DNA of 41,274 nucleotides from positions 1 to 41,274 of the forward strand of contig CALWWW010000021.1 of the NCBI GenBank assembly GCA_944385365.1. The letters are read 5' to 3'. Each line of letters opens with the position of its first letter. Positions within the stretch are counted from its first letter, which is position 1. This stretch comes from an uncultured Oscillospiraceae bacterium (GTDB taxonomy: Bacteria > Bacillota > Clostridia > Oscillospirales > Oscillospiraceae). Below the pieces are notes generated by a model. The model saw only the letters and a list, made by a program, of their open reading frames with translations. It made no database searches and had not been told where the DNA came from. Of the stretch, positions 34,531-41,274 are shown piece by piece. A program made the position numbers and the translations under genes.

Positions 34531-35886
34531 TCAGACGAGACCCTGAATCAGAATGACCAAGACCAGAATGGGCAGGATAAACTGGAAATAGAACTTAAAG
34601 CATCGGGGCATTTTCAACCCCGTACCGGTGTTGCACTCGGCCAGATATTTGTCAAAGCCCCAGCCCCATTTGCTGACGCAGAACAGCAGATACACCAGAG
34701 AACCCAGGGGCAGCAGCAGATTGCTGACCACAAAATCCTCAAAGGTTTGAATATCGGCCATGCCGAAGGGCTGGATATTGCTCCAGACGTTGTAGCCCAG
34801 GACACAGGGCAAGCTCAGCAGGAACACAGCGATCAGATGGACGATTACAGCTTTTTTGCGGCTCCAGCCGAAATTGTCGATGGCGCTGGACAGGAGATTT
34901 TCAAAGACGGCAATGATGGTGGTAAAACTGGCAAAGGTCATAAAGAGGAAGAACAGGGCGCCCCACACGCGGCCGCCGGGCATGTTCAGGAACACATTGG
35001 GCAGCGTCTGGAAAATCAGGGGAGGACCGCTGTCCGGCTTGACGCTGAAGGCGAAGCAGGCGGGGAAAATAATCAGACCGGACATAATGGCCACAAAGGT
35101 GTCCAATACGCAGATGCGGACGGCCTCGCCGGTGAGGCTGTGGTCCCGGCTCATGAAGCTGCCGAAAATCTCAATGGCGGCAATGCCCAGGCTCAGGGTG
35201 AAAAACGCCTGATTCATGGCGGCCATGATGACGTTGCCCAGACCCACCTCCATGGCCCGGTCAAAATCGGGCAGCAGGTAGAACTTCAGACCTTCCAGTG
35301 TGTCATCCAGCAAAATGGAGTTGACGGCCAGAATGACAATCAGGGCCAGCAGGGCCAGCATCATCCATTTGGAAATCCGCTCCAAGCCCTTTTGAATGCC
35401 GAAGGAGCAGACGACAAAGCCCGCGACGACAATGACGGCCATATAGAGCAGCATTTCTGTGGGATTGGCCAGCATGGAGTTGAACACGCCGTCTACAGCG
35501 GCGGTGTCCATGGAAGTGGTGAACTGCCCCGTCAGGAACTTGAGGAAGTATCCCAGCATCCAGCCGGCTACGGTGGTGTAGTACATCATCAGAATCAGAC
35601 AGCCCAGGACGCACACCCAGCCGTGGATGTGCCACTTGCTGCCCTTGGGCTCCAACGCCTTGTAGCCCTGTACGGCGCTTTTGCGGCTGGCCCGGCCCAC
35701 AGCCAGTTCCATGGTCAGCACCGGGACGCCCATGATAACCAGAAACAGTAGGTAGAACAGTACGAAGACGCCGCCGCCGTTGGCGCCGGTCACATAGGGG
35801 AATTTCCACACGTTGCCAATGCCGATGGCACAGCCGGCACTGACCAGCAGAAATCCCAGCCGGGATTGGAAGTTTTCTCGTTTCAT
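34531..35886 (-). CDS. NSS-family Na+-dependent amino-acid transporter
   Basis: This 451-aa membrane protein belongs to the neurotransmitter:sodium symporter family (LeuT/MhsT type), which imports amino acids with Na+. The first helix has the unwound Na+ and substrate site (SAGCAIGIGNVWKFPYVTGA), followed by GGGVFVLFYLLFLV. Later helices include AFFTLSLGIAAIEIFGSF and TFASFTTIIAVFENLLSS, the helix 6 and 8 regions. About 11 helices are visible. The start is ATG at 35886 with AAAGGAG upstream. A GTG at 35910 lacks a ribosome site. It is divergent from the helicase gene. The substrate is unknown; a hydrophobic amino acid is possible. Confidence 0.92.
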   Translation of the reverse strand: MKRENFQSRLGFLLVSAGCAIGIGNVWKFPYVTGANGGGVFVLFYLLFLVIMGVPVLTMELAVGRASRKSAVQGYKALEPKGSKWHIHGWVCVLGCLILMMYYTTVAGWMLGYFLKFLTGQFTTSMDTAAVDGVFNSMLANPTEMLLYMAVIVVAGFVVCSFGIQKGLERISKWMMLALLALIVILAVNSILLDDTLEGLKFYLLPDFDRAMEVGLGNVIMAAMNQAFFTLSLGIAAIEIFGSFMSRDHSLTGEAVRICVLDTFVAIMSGLIIFPACFAFSVKPDSGPPLIFQTLPNVFLNMPGGRVWGALFFLFMTFASFTTIIAVFENLLSSAIDNFGWSRKKAVIVHLIAVFLLSLPCVLGYNVWSNIQPFGMADIQTFEDFVVSNLLLPLGSLVYLLFCVSKWGWGFDKYLAECNTGTGLKMPRCFKFYFQFILPILVLVILIQGLV

Positions 35887-35941
35887 CTCTTGTAGTTTCT
35901 CCTTTTTCACACCAATGTATTACATTGACAGTAGCCCATTT

Positions 35942-35970
35942 ATCGTATCGAAAAAATGCCGCCCTGTCAA
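35942..35970 (-). promoter_or_regulatory. NSS transporter promoter
   Basis: On the minus strand TTGACA (35965-35970) and TACGAT (35942-35947) with a 17-nt spacer. Confidence 0.8.
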
Positions 35971-35980
35971 GCGCTGCCGC

Positions 35981-36009
35981 TTGCCCGCGGAACAAAACCG
36001 CGGTATAAT
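35981..36009 (+). promoter_or_regulatory. helicase gene promoter
   Basis: TTGCCC (35981-35986), a 17-nt spacer and TATAAT (36004-36009). It is back to back with the transporter promoter, 11 bp apart. Confidence 0.8.
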
Positions 36010-36046
36010 AAAAAGAATCCTGTAAAAGCGACCAAAGGAGCAGACT

Positions 36047-38062
36047 ATGACCTTTGCAGACTTTCGGGCGCAGCTGGCGCCGGACCTCAACGAACAGCAG
36101 GCCGCCGCCGTGGAAACCCACCGGGGGCCGGTTTTGCTGCTGGCCGTACCGGGCAGCGGCAAAACCACGGCGCTGGTGACGCGCATTGCCTGTTTGATCT
36201 ATGTGTACGGCGTCCATCCGTCCAACATTTTGACCATGACCTATACGGTGGCTTCCTCCAAGGATATGCGGGAACGGTTCGCCGCCCGGTTCGGCGCGGA
36301 ACTGGCGGCCCAGCTGGCGTTCCGCACCATCAACGGCCTGTGCCATACGGTCATCCGCCAGTATGAGCGGATGCTGGGGCGGCAGGCCTTCTCCTTGCTG
36401 GAGCCGGGCCCCCAGGCGGCGCTGCTGGGCCAGCTGTGCCGGGAACAGACGGGGGAGTTTGCCAACGAAAACACCGTCAAGGCGTTGCAGACGGCCATTA
36501 CTTATATCAAAAATTCCATGACCGCCCCGGAGGACTTCGACGACGGGGAGTTGGAGGGCGTGGAGTTTCCCACGCTGTACCGCCGGTACAACCAGGTTTT
36601 GCGGGAACAGTGCCGCATGGACTACGACGACCAGCTGGTGTATGCGCTGCAAATTCTCAAGCGTTATCCGGCGGTGCTGGAAGTGTTCCGCAGCCAATAC
36701 CCCTACATTCTGGTGGACGAGGCCCAGGACACTTCCCGCATTCAGCACGCCATTCTGGACCTGCTGGCCGGACCGGGGGGCAACCTGTTTTTGGTAGGCG
36801 ACGAGGACCAGTCCATTTACGGCTTCCGGGCCGCTGACCCGTCGGCCCTGGTCCACTTTGAGGACACCCATCCGGGGGCCAAAATCCTGTTTTTGGAGCA
36901 GAATTACCGGTCTCTGCCCGACTTGGTCCGGGTGGCCAACCGGTTTATTGCCCAGAACAAAAGCCGCCGGGAAAAGAACATGGCGGCGGTCCGGGATGGC
37001 GGCGCCATTCTCAAGGCCATTACCGTGGCCGACCGGGACAGCCAGTACGCGCCGCTGCTGGAGCTGGCGGCGGAGCTGCCGTCGGATACGGCGGTGCTGT
37101 ACCGGGACAACGATAGCGCGTTGCCCCTCATTGACCGGCTGGAACGGCAGGGGCTGCCGTACCGGTGCCGTCAGGTGGATTGCGGCTTCTTCACCCACCG
37201 GATTTTAAGGGATGTGACCGACATCATCCATCTGTCCCAGGACCCGGAGGACGGGGACGCCTTTCTACGGGTCTATTTCAAACTGGGCGCGGGCATTTCC
37301 AAGCAGAACGCCGAAGCGGCGGTGCGGGCCTGCCGGGGCACCGGAACGCTGCCCGTATCCTATCTGGCCGACAGTGACCTGGGCAGCCAGTGGATGCGCC
37401 GTCAGTGCCGCAATCTGGCGGTCCACTGGGAATCCCTGGCCACCGACGACGGCGAGACGGCCATTCGCCGCATTCAGAACGCCATGGGCTATGGCGATTA
37501 TCTGACCCAGCGGGGAGCCGACACGGGCAAGCTGGATATTCTGGCGTCCCTGGGTTCGGCGGAGCCGTCGGCTGCGGCGCTGCTCCAACGGCTGGCGGTC
37601 CTGCGGGAGATCATCCGCCGGGGCGGGGGAGAGCGGGGCCTGATTCTGTCCACCATCCATTCCAGCAAGGGATTGGAATACGACCGAGTGATTCTGCTGG
37701 ACGTGGCCGACGGCCTGCTGCCCCGGCTGCCCAGGGAAAACCAGTCCGAGGCCCAGGCGGCGGCGGATTTGGAGGAGGAGCGGCGTCTGTTCTACGTGGC
37801 CATGACCCGGGCCAAAAACGAACTGGATGTGTTCCGGTTCCGCAGCGCCGATCTGGCGTCGTCCTTTGCCGAGGAGCTGTTTGCCCCCGACGACAGCCAG
37901 TACCAGGCCGGTGTGGCCGTCCACCATCTGATCTACGGCCCCGGCACCGTCACCGACCGGCAGGGCGGCATCGTCTCCGTCACCTTCACCACCGGCGAGA
38001 CCCGGCGGTTCCTGCTGTCGGCGGCCTTGCAGGCCCGGCAGCTGGCGGTCCGGGCGTCGTAA
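36047..38062 (+). CDS. UvrD/PcrA-like superfamily 1 DNA helicase
   Basis: This 671-aa SF1A helicase has motif I VPGSGKTTALVTRI (about 30-43), motif II LVDEAQDTSRIQ, motif III GDEDQSIYGFRAADP, motif IV QNYRSLPDLV, motif V STIHSSKGLEYDRVILLDVADG and motif VI EERRLFYVAMTRAKNEL. UvrD and PcrA translocate 3'-5' on single strands in excision repair and in removal of RecA or blocked polymerases. It is somewhat shorter than PcrA (about 730 aa), and the C-terminus has a short beta domain (VHHLIYGPGTVTDRQGGIVS) like the UvrD/PcrA Tudor. The start is ATG at 36047 after AAAGGAG. The exact subfamily is undecided. Confidence 0.92.
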   Translation: MTFADFRAQLAPDLNEQQAAAVETHRGPVLLLAVPGSGKTTALVTRIACLIYVYGVHPSNILTMTYTVASSKDMRERFAARFGAELAAQLAFRTINGLCHTVIRQYERMLGRQAFSLLEPGPQAALLGQLCREQTGEFANENTVKALQTAITYIKNSMTAPEDFDDGELEGVEFPTLYRRYNQVLREQCRMDYDDQLVYALQILKRYPAVLEVFRSQYPYILVDEAQDTSRIQHAILDLLAGPGGNLFLVGDEDQSIYGFRAADPSALVHFEDTHPGAKILFLEQNYRSLPDLVRVANRFIAQNKSRREKNMAAVRDGGAILKAITVADRDSQYAPLLELAAELPSDTAVLYRDNDSALPLIDRLERQGLPYRCRQVDCGFFTHRILRDVTDIIHLSQDPEDGDAFLRVYFKLGAGISKQNAEAAVRACRGTGTLPVSYLADSDLGSQWMRRQCRNLAVHWESLATDDGETAIRRIQNAMGYGDYLTQRGADTGKLDILASLGSAEPSAAALLQRLAVLREIIRRGGGERGLILSTIHSSKGLEYDRVILLDVADGLLPRLPRENQSEAQAAADLEEERRLFYVAMTRAKNELDVFRFRSADLASSFAEELFAPDDSQYQAGVAVHHLIYGPGTVTDRQGGIVSVTFTTGETRRFLLSAALQARQLAVRAS

Positions 38063-38086
38063 CCGGGAAAAAATCACGCTGGTTTC

Positions 38087-38115
38087 TTGCTATTTTTTTC
38101 ATCCGTTGGTATACT
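38087..38115 (+). promoter_or_regulatory. metG promoter
   Basis: TTGCTA (38087-38092), a 17-nt spacer and TATACT (38110-38115), 33 nt before the start. Confidence 0.8.
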
Positions 38116-38148
38116 AACGGTAACTGATTTTTTGTGGAGGAATTACCT

Positions 38149-40119
38149 GTGAGTGAAGCGAACAAGGGCAAATTTTATATTACAACGCCCATCTATTATC
38201 CGTCCGACCGTCTGCACATCGGACACACCTATTGCACCGTCGCCACCGATACCATGGCCCGCTACAAGCGGATGCAGGGCTATGACGTCATGTTCCTGAC
38301 CGGCACCGACGAGCACGGCCAGAAGATCGAGGACAAGGCACGGGAGGCCGGTAAGACCCCCCAGCAGTTTGTCGATGATATTGTCACCGGTCCCCGCGGC
38401 GTGCTGGACCTGTGGAAGCTGATGAACATTTCCAACGACCGGTTTATCCGCACCACCGACGACTATCATGTGGCCGCCATTCAGAAGATTTTCAAGAAAA
38501 TGTATGAAAACGGCGACATTTACAAGGGCAAGTACACCGGTAAGTATTGCAAGCCCTGTGAATCCTTCTGGACCGAGAGCCAGCTGGTGGACGGCAAGTG
38601 CCCCGACTGCGGCCGCGAGGTCCAGGACGCCGAGGAGGAAGCCTACTTCTTCCGTCTGTCCAAGTACGCCGACAAGATTCAGGACCTGCTGGAGAACACC
38701 GATTTCCTGGAGCCCCGGTCCCGCGTCCATGAGATGGTGAACAACTTTATCAAGCCCGGACTGGAGGACCTGTGCGTGTCCCGTACCTCCTTCACCTGGG
38801 GTGTGCCCGTGGACTTCGACCCCGGCCATGTGGTCTATGTGTGGATTGACGCCCTGTTCAACTATACCACCGCCCTGGGCCTGTACAACGACAAGTACAA
38901 CGATTACGACAAGTTCTGGCCCGCCGACGTCCACTTTGTGGGCAAGGAAATCGTCCGGTTCCACTCCATCATTTGGCCCGCCATGCTTATGAGCATGGGT
39001 ATGCCCCTGCCCAAGAAGGTCTTCGGCCACGGCTGGCTCCTGCTGGACGGCGGCAAGATGTCCAAGTCCAAGGGCAATGTGGTGGACCCCTATATTTTGG
39101 CCGAGATGTTCGGCGTGGACGCTCTGCGGTTCTTCCTGCTGCGGACGTTCCCCTTTGGTTCCGACGGCAACTTCTCCAATGAGCTGCTGATTCAGACCAT
39201 CAACACGGACCTGGCCAACGACCTGGGCAACATCGTCAGCCGCACCGTGGCCATGGCCCAGAAGTATTTCGGCGGTACGCTGCCCGCCGAGCAGGTGGCC
39301 GACGACGCGCTGGACGCCAACCTGATCGAGATGGTGTCCGGTCTGCGGGACCGCTACGAGGCCCAGATGGAGAAGTACGCGTTCCAGAACGCCCTTTCCG
39401 AGGTGTTCAACGTCATTTCCCGTGCCAATAAGTATATTGACGAGAATGCCCCCTGGGTCCTGGCCCGCGACGAGGCCAACAAGCCCAGACTGGCCCGTGT
39501 GCTGTATAACCTGCTGGAAACCATCCGCATTTGCGGCGCGCTGCTGCTGCCCTTTATGCCCGCCACCTCTGCCGAGATCATGAAGCGCATCGGCGCCGAC
39601 CGGTACGATTGGGACAGCCTGAACCAGTACGGCCTGCTGCCCGCCGCGGCCACCGTCACCGACGGCCCCAACCTGTTCCCCCGTGTGGACATGGAAAAGG
39701 CGCTGGCGGAGCTGGAGGAGGCCGAGGCTGCTGCCCGCAAAGCCGCCCTGCCCGCCCTGGAGATTGAGCCCTACGCCGAGGAGCAGGTGGATTTCGATAC
39801 CTTCTGCAAGAGCGATCTCCGCGCCGTCAAGGTCAAGGACTGCCAGCCGGTGAAGAAGTCCAACAAGCTGCTGAAGTTCACTCTGGACGACGGCACCGGC
39901 ACCGACCGGCAGATTCTCTCCGGCATCGCCATGTATTACAAGCCCGAGGACCTCATCGGGAAAACGCTGGTGGCCATCACCAACCTGCCCCCCAGAAAGA
40001 TGATGGGCCAGGAAAGCTGCGGTATGCTGCTTTCCGCCGTCCACACCGAGCAGGGCGAGGAAAAGCTGAACCTGATTATGGTCAGCGACGCCATCCCCGC
40101 CGGCGCGAAGCTGTGCTGA
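38149..40119 (+). CDS. metG: methionyl-tRNA synthetase
   Basis: MetRS charges initiator and elongator tRNA-Met. It is a class Ia enzyme with HIGH as HIGH (in DRLHIGHTYC) and KMSKS as KMSKSKGN. The zinc knuckle is C-K-P-C ... C-P-D-C (about 127-147), one four-Cys knuckle. The C-terminal EMAP/Trbp111-like tRNA-binding domain spans about 555-655 (FCKSDLRAVKVKDC; LPPRKMMGQESCGML) and aids dimerisation. The 656-aa length is normal. The start is GTG at 38149, eight nt after GGAGGAA; an in-frame GTG at 38134 overlaps that site. No T-box leader is seen. Confidence 0.97.
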   Translation: MSEANKGKFYITTPIYYPSDRLHIGHTYCTVATDTMARYKRMQGYDVMFLTGTDEHGQKIEDKAREAGKTPQQFVDDIVTGPRGVLDLWKLMNISNDRFIRTTDDYHVAAIQKIFKKMYENGDIYKGKYTGKYCKPCESFWTESQLVDGKCPDCGREVQDAEEEAYFFRLSKYADKIQDLLENTDFLEPRSRVHEMVNNFIKPGLEDLCVSRTSFTWGVPVDFDPGHVVYVWIDALFNYTTALGLYNDKYNDYDKFWPADVHFVGKEIVRFHSIIWPAMLMSMGMPLPKKVFGHGWLLLDGGKMSKSKGNVVDPYILAEMFGVDALRFFLLRTFPFGSDGNFSNELLIQTINTDLANDLGNIVSRTVAMAQKYFGGTLPAEQVADDALDANLIEMVSGLRDRYEAQMEKYAFQNALSEVFNVISRANKYIDENAPWVLARDEANKPRLARVLYNLLETIRICGALLLPFMPATSAEIMKRIGADRYDWDSLNQYGLLPAAATVTDGPNLFPRVDMEKALAELEEAEAAARKAALPALEIEPYAEEQVDFDTFCKSDLRAVKVKDCQPVKKSNKLLKFTLDDGTGTDRQILSGIAMYYKPEDLIGKTLVAITNLPPRKMMGQESCGMLLSAVHTEQGEEKLNLIMVSDAIPAGAKLC

Positions 40120-40140
40120 GAGTGTGAAATAGTGTAAAAA

Positions 40141-40170
40141 TGTCCCGGATTCCCTAAGGAATCCGGGACA
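40141..40170 (+). terminator. hairpin after metG
   Basis: A perfect 13-bp stem TGTCCCGGATTCC / GGAATCCGGGACA, loop CTAA. It has no T-tract and may act with the next hairpin. Confidence 0.7.
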
Positions 40171-40194
40171 AAGCTATATCAGGATAAAAAATTG

Positions 40195-40341
40195 CAAAAA
40201 TACAAAAGAGCCACCTGCGCGGTGGCTCTTTTGGTATCAGGTTCGTTGCCGACGGTACGTTTCTCGGTACATAGCTTGTGGCTATTCCAGTGATTATCTC
40301 TATGCAAAGCATGAAACGCAACTGGCGTCTCCCAATCCTTC
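40195..40341 (-). ncRNA. candidate small RNA of about 145 nt
   Basis: On the minus strand a near-perfect promoter (TTGACA 40371-40376, 17-nt spacer, TATACT 40348-40353) is followed by about 108 nt without an ORF and then a T-rich terminator (40233-40195). The transcript region can form GAGACGC/GCGTTTC, ATGC/GCAT and ATAGC/GCTAT hairpins. It does not match SRP RNA, tmRNA, RNase P or 6S RNA as I know them. It may be a regulatory RNA or a decayed gene's promoter. Confidence 0.45.
40203..40233. terminator. bidirectional terminator, metG and candidate sRNA
   Basis: A perfect 13-bp stem CAAAAGAGCCACC / GGTGGCTCTTTTG, loop TGCGC. The plus strand has CTTTTG. The minus strand has CTCTTTTGTATTTTTG, a stronger T-tract for leftward transcripts. 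Confidence 0.88.
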
Positions 40342-40347
40342 AACCAT

Positions 40348-40376
40348 AGTATAGCATATGATATTTTTTATGTCAA
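40348..40376 (-). promoter_or_regulatory. strong leftward promoter
   Basis: On the minus strand TTGACA, a 17-nt AT-rich spacer, TATACT. It points toward metG's end, where no gene is found. Confidence 0.82.
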
Positions 40377-40385
40377 TATGCGCAC

Positions 40386-40598
40386 TTACGGCATATATTT
40401 TACGCCAAATCGACCGGGCTGCTGCAACAGACCGTCATAGCAATGGTACTTCAACGTACTAAAAATATTGTATTTGCCTTGCGCATACCCTGCATGATCC
40501 CGAGCAAAGGCATTGGGTATAAAATCGGCAATTTGCAATCCGGCTACATTATCGGTTTTGGGAGCGTGAGGCCGGAGTTCGAGCCGCACTTTCCCCAA
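40386..40598 (-). pseudogene. possible C-terminal remnant of a DUF3800-like protein
   Basis: An open frame of 70 codons ends in G-R-F-G-V-K-Y-M-P. The segment NVAGLQIADFIPNAFARDHA resembles the C-terminal GLQIADFIAGA region of DUF3800 proteins. There is no convincing ribosome site (a TTG at 40598 is the only start) and no N-terminal domain. It lies in AT-richer DNA between metG and tRNA-Pro, so a decayed accessory gene is likely. The stretch 40236-40709 otherwise holds the candidate small RNA and a GGTTTTGGG/CCCAAAACC inverted repeat (40554-40602). Confidence 0.35.
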
Positions 40599-40709
40599 AA
40601 CCCTGGAAAGCTCTGGGACGCTAAGGCTGACGGAGTTTTACCCCTCGCCGGGAACTGGTCAAAAACCGGCGTTGACCCCATATTTGACCACAATCAGAAA
40701 ACTTTATAA

Positions 40710-40785
40710 CCGGGTGTAGCGCAGTTGGTAGCGCGCTTGCTTTGGGAGCAAGATGCCGGGAGTTCGAGTCTCCCCACTCGGACCA
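40710..40785 (+). tRNA. tRNA-Pro (anticodon TGG)
   Basis: A complete cloverleaf of 76 nt. The acceptor stem is CCGGGTG with CACTCGG (one G-U), followed by discriminator A and encoded CCA. T8 and A9 precede a D-arm GCGC...GCGC. The anticodon stem is CTTGC/GCAAG with loop TTTGGGA, giving anticodon TGG, which reads CCN proline codons. The T-arm contains GTTCGAGTC. CCA is encoded in the DNA. Confidence 0.96.
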
Positions 40786-40810
40786 AACAAGGAAAATCCG
40801 AACGACATTC

Positions 40811-41274
40811 GTAAGCGTCAAACGTAACGGCACCACATAGACAATCCCAGCTCAGAGATGATTCTCAGAGCTGGGATTGTCTCGTCATTTTACTTTACAC
40901 GTCTCCGGAGCCTTCCAGGGGAGGAGACTCTGGAGTATGTCCGATCTGGTCAGATCTGTACCGTTGGCCATTTTCAGCAGCCAGGTCAAGTAGCGGTAGG
41001 GGTCCAGTTGGTTTTCCAGGGCTGTCTGGATCATAGAAAAAATTACAGCACTGCCAGCAGCCCCATTGGGCGTATTGGCAAACAGAAAGTTCTTCCGGTC
41101 AATCACAAAGGGCTTTATGCTTCGCTCAGCACGATTATTGGAAATCTCCAATCTGCCGTCCCGCAGATAGTTGACCAGGTACGGCCATTGCTCCTTCAGA
41201 TAGGTAAATGCTTTGCCCAGGGCAGACTTCGGCGCTGCCGTTCTGGTATTTGCCCATGCCAATAAAGCGTCCAG
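40811..41274 (-). mobile_element. IS66-family insertion sequence, one end, partial
   Basis: The putative left end starts GTAAGCG at 40811, the typical IS66 terminal sequence, followed by a 14-bp hairpin (GACAATCCCAGCTC, 40840-40853 with 40868-40881) after the transposase stop. The expected 8-bp target duplicate would be CGACATTC (40803-40810). The element continues past the window, so the other end cannot be checked. It is inserted about 25 bp downstream of tRNA-Pro. Confidence 0.8.
40885..41274 (-). CDS. tnpC: IS66 family transposase (TnpC), C-terminal part
   Basis: About 130 residues of the C-terminus of an IS66 transposase are seen. Characteristic segments are YLRDGRLEISNNRAERSIKP followed by F-V-I-D-R-K-N-F-L-F-A-N-T, and GAAGSAVIFSMIQTALENQL then DPYRYLTWLL. 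The conserved E in NNRAERSIKP is part of the DDE active site. The frame continues open to the window edge, so the N-terminus lies outside. Whether the element is intact and active cannot be judged. Confidence 0.93.
   Translation of the reverse strand: MDALLAWANTRTAAPKSALGKAFTYLKEQWPYLVNYLRDGRLEISNNRAERSIKPFVIDRKNFLFANTPNGAAGSAVIFSMIQTALENQLDPYRYLTWLLKMANGTDLTRSDILQSLLPWKAPETCKVK

Noticed and set aside
34345-37198. Long antisense frames over the NSS transporter and helicase
   Set aside because: They overlap strong genes in the opposite direction and have low-complexity compositions.
38063-38148. T-box leader for metG
   Set aside because: Only 86 nt separate the genes, and the promoter lies 33 nt before the start, leaving no room.
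40566-40602. tRNA-like T-arm (GGAGTTCGAGCC) upstream of tRNA-Pro
   Set aside because: No acceptor or anticodon arms can be built around it; it lies within the decayed ORF.

Overview
The window reads as chromosomal DNA around the replication origin of a GC-rich, low-oxygen member of the Clostridia, most likely Oscillospiraceae-like. This placement is inferred from gene content and codon use, not from a database search. Support comes from dnaA, dnaN, recF, remB, gyrB and gyrA in order, a YidC2-type insertase with Jag, a SufCB pair, a hybrid cluster protein (Hcp), a SleL-like spore-cortex enzyme and strong AGGAGG ribosome sites. No rRNA operon or CRISPR array is present.

Layout. 1-4.1 kb: uvrB, a small cupin, tadA and a MarR regulator, with a dense DnaA-box cluster upstream of tadA. 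4.1-9.8 kb (+): a MATE exporter under two MarR-type palindromes, an EamA permease, a BFD-like [2Fe-2S] protein, hcp and a secreted S-layer-homology protein. 10-24.4 kb (-): one leading-strand block running leftward from dnaA through dnaN, an S4 protein, recF, remB, gyrB, gyrA, a SHOCT membrane protein, hemW, rpmH, rnpA, yidD, yidC and jag. The rpmH block is usually divergent from dnaA; here it lies downstream of hemW on the same strand. 24.6-27 kb (+): sufC, a short sufB/D-type gene and rlmH. Then ung (-), followed by a LysM/GH18 hydrolase, a holin-like protein, an amidase, a KdpD/KdpE-type pair and pyruvate kinase (all +). Then an NSS-family transporter (-), a UvrD-like helicase and metG (+). 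The right end holds a candidate small RNA, AT-richer DNA with a degraded ORF, tRNA-Pro(TGG) and the end of an IS66-family element that runs out of the window.

The strand switch at dnaA/sufC (about 24.5 kb) places the origin nearby, but DnaA boxes are spread over at least four intergenic regions: 3.44-3.60, 22.64-22.80, 24.48 and 26.99-27.18 kb. The richest clusters are not beside dnaA.

The most unusual structure is a family of modular intergenic repeats (about 2.5, 13.4, 23.0, 26.3/26.4 and 30.4 kb). Each is a fixed AT-rich inverted repeat followed by GC-rich hairpins whose stems differ but stay paired, with a constant CGCA loop and a mostly constant GAAAT tail. A second dispersed family links 2.7-2.85 kb and 34.2-34.5 kb. 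A third point of interest is a promoter-to-terminator unit without an ORF at about 40.2-40.35 kb on the minus strand.
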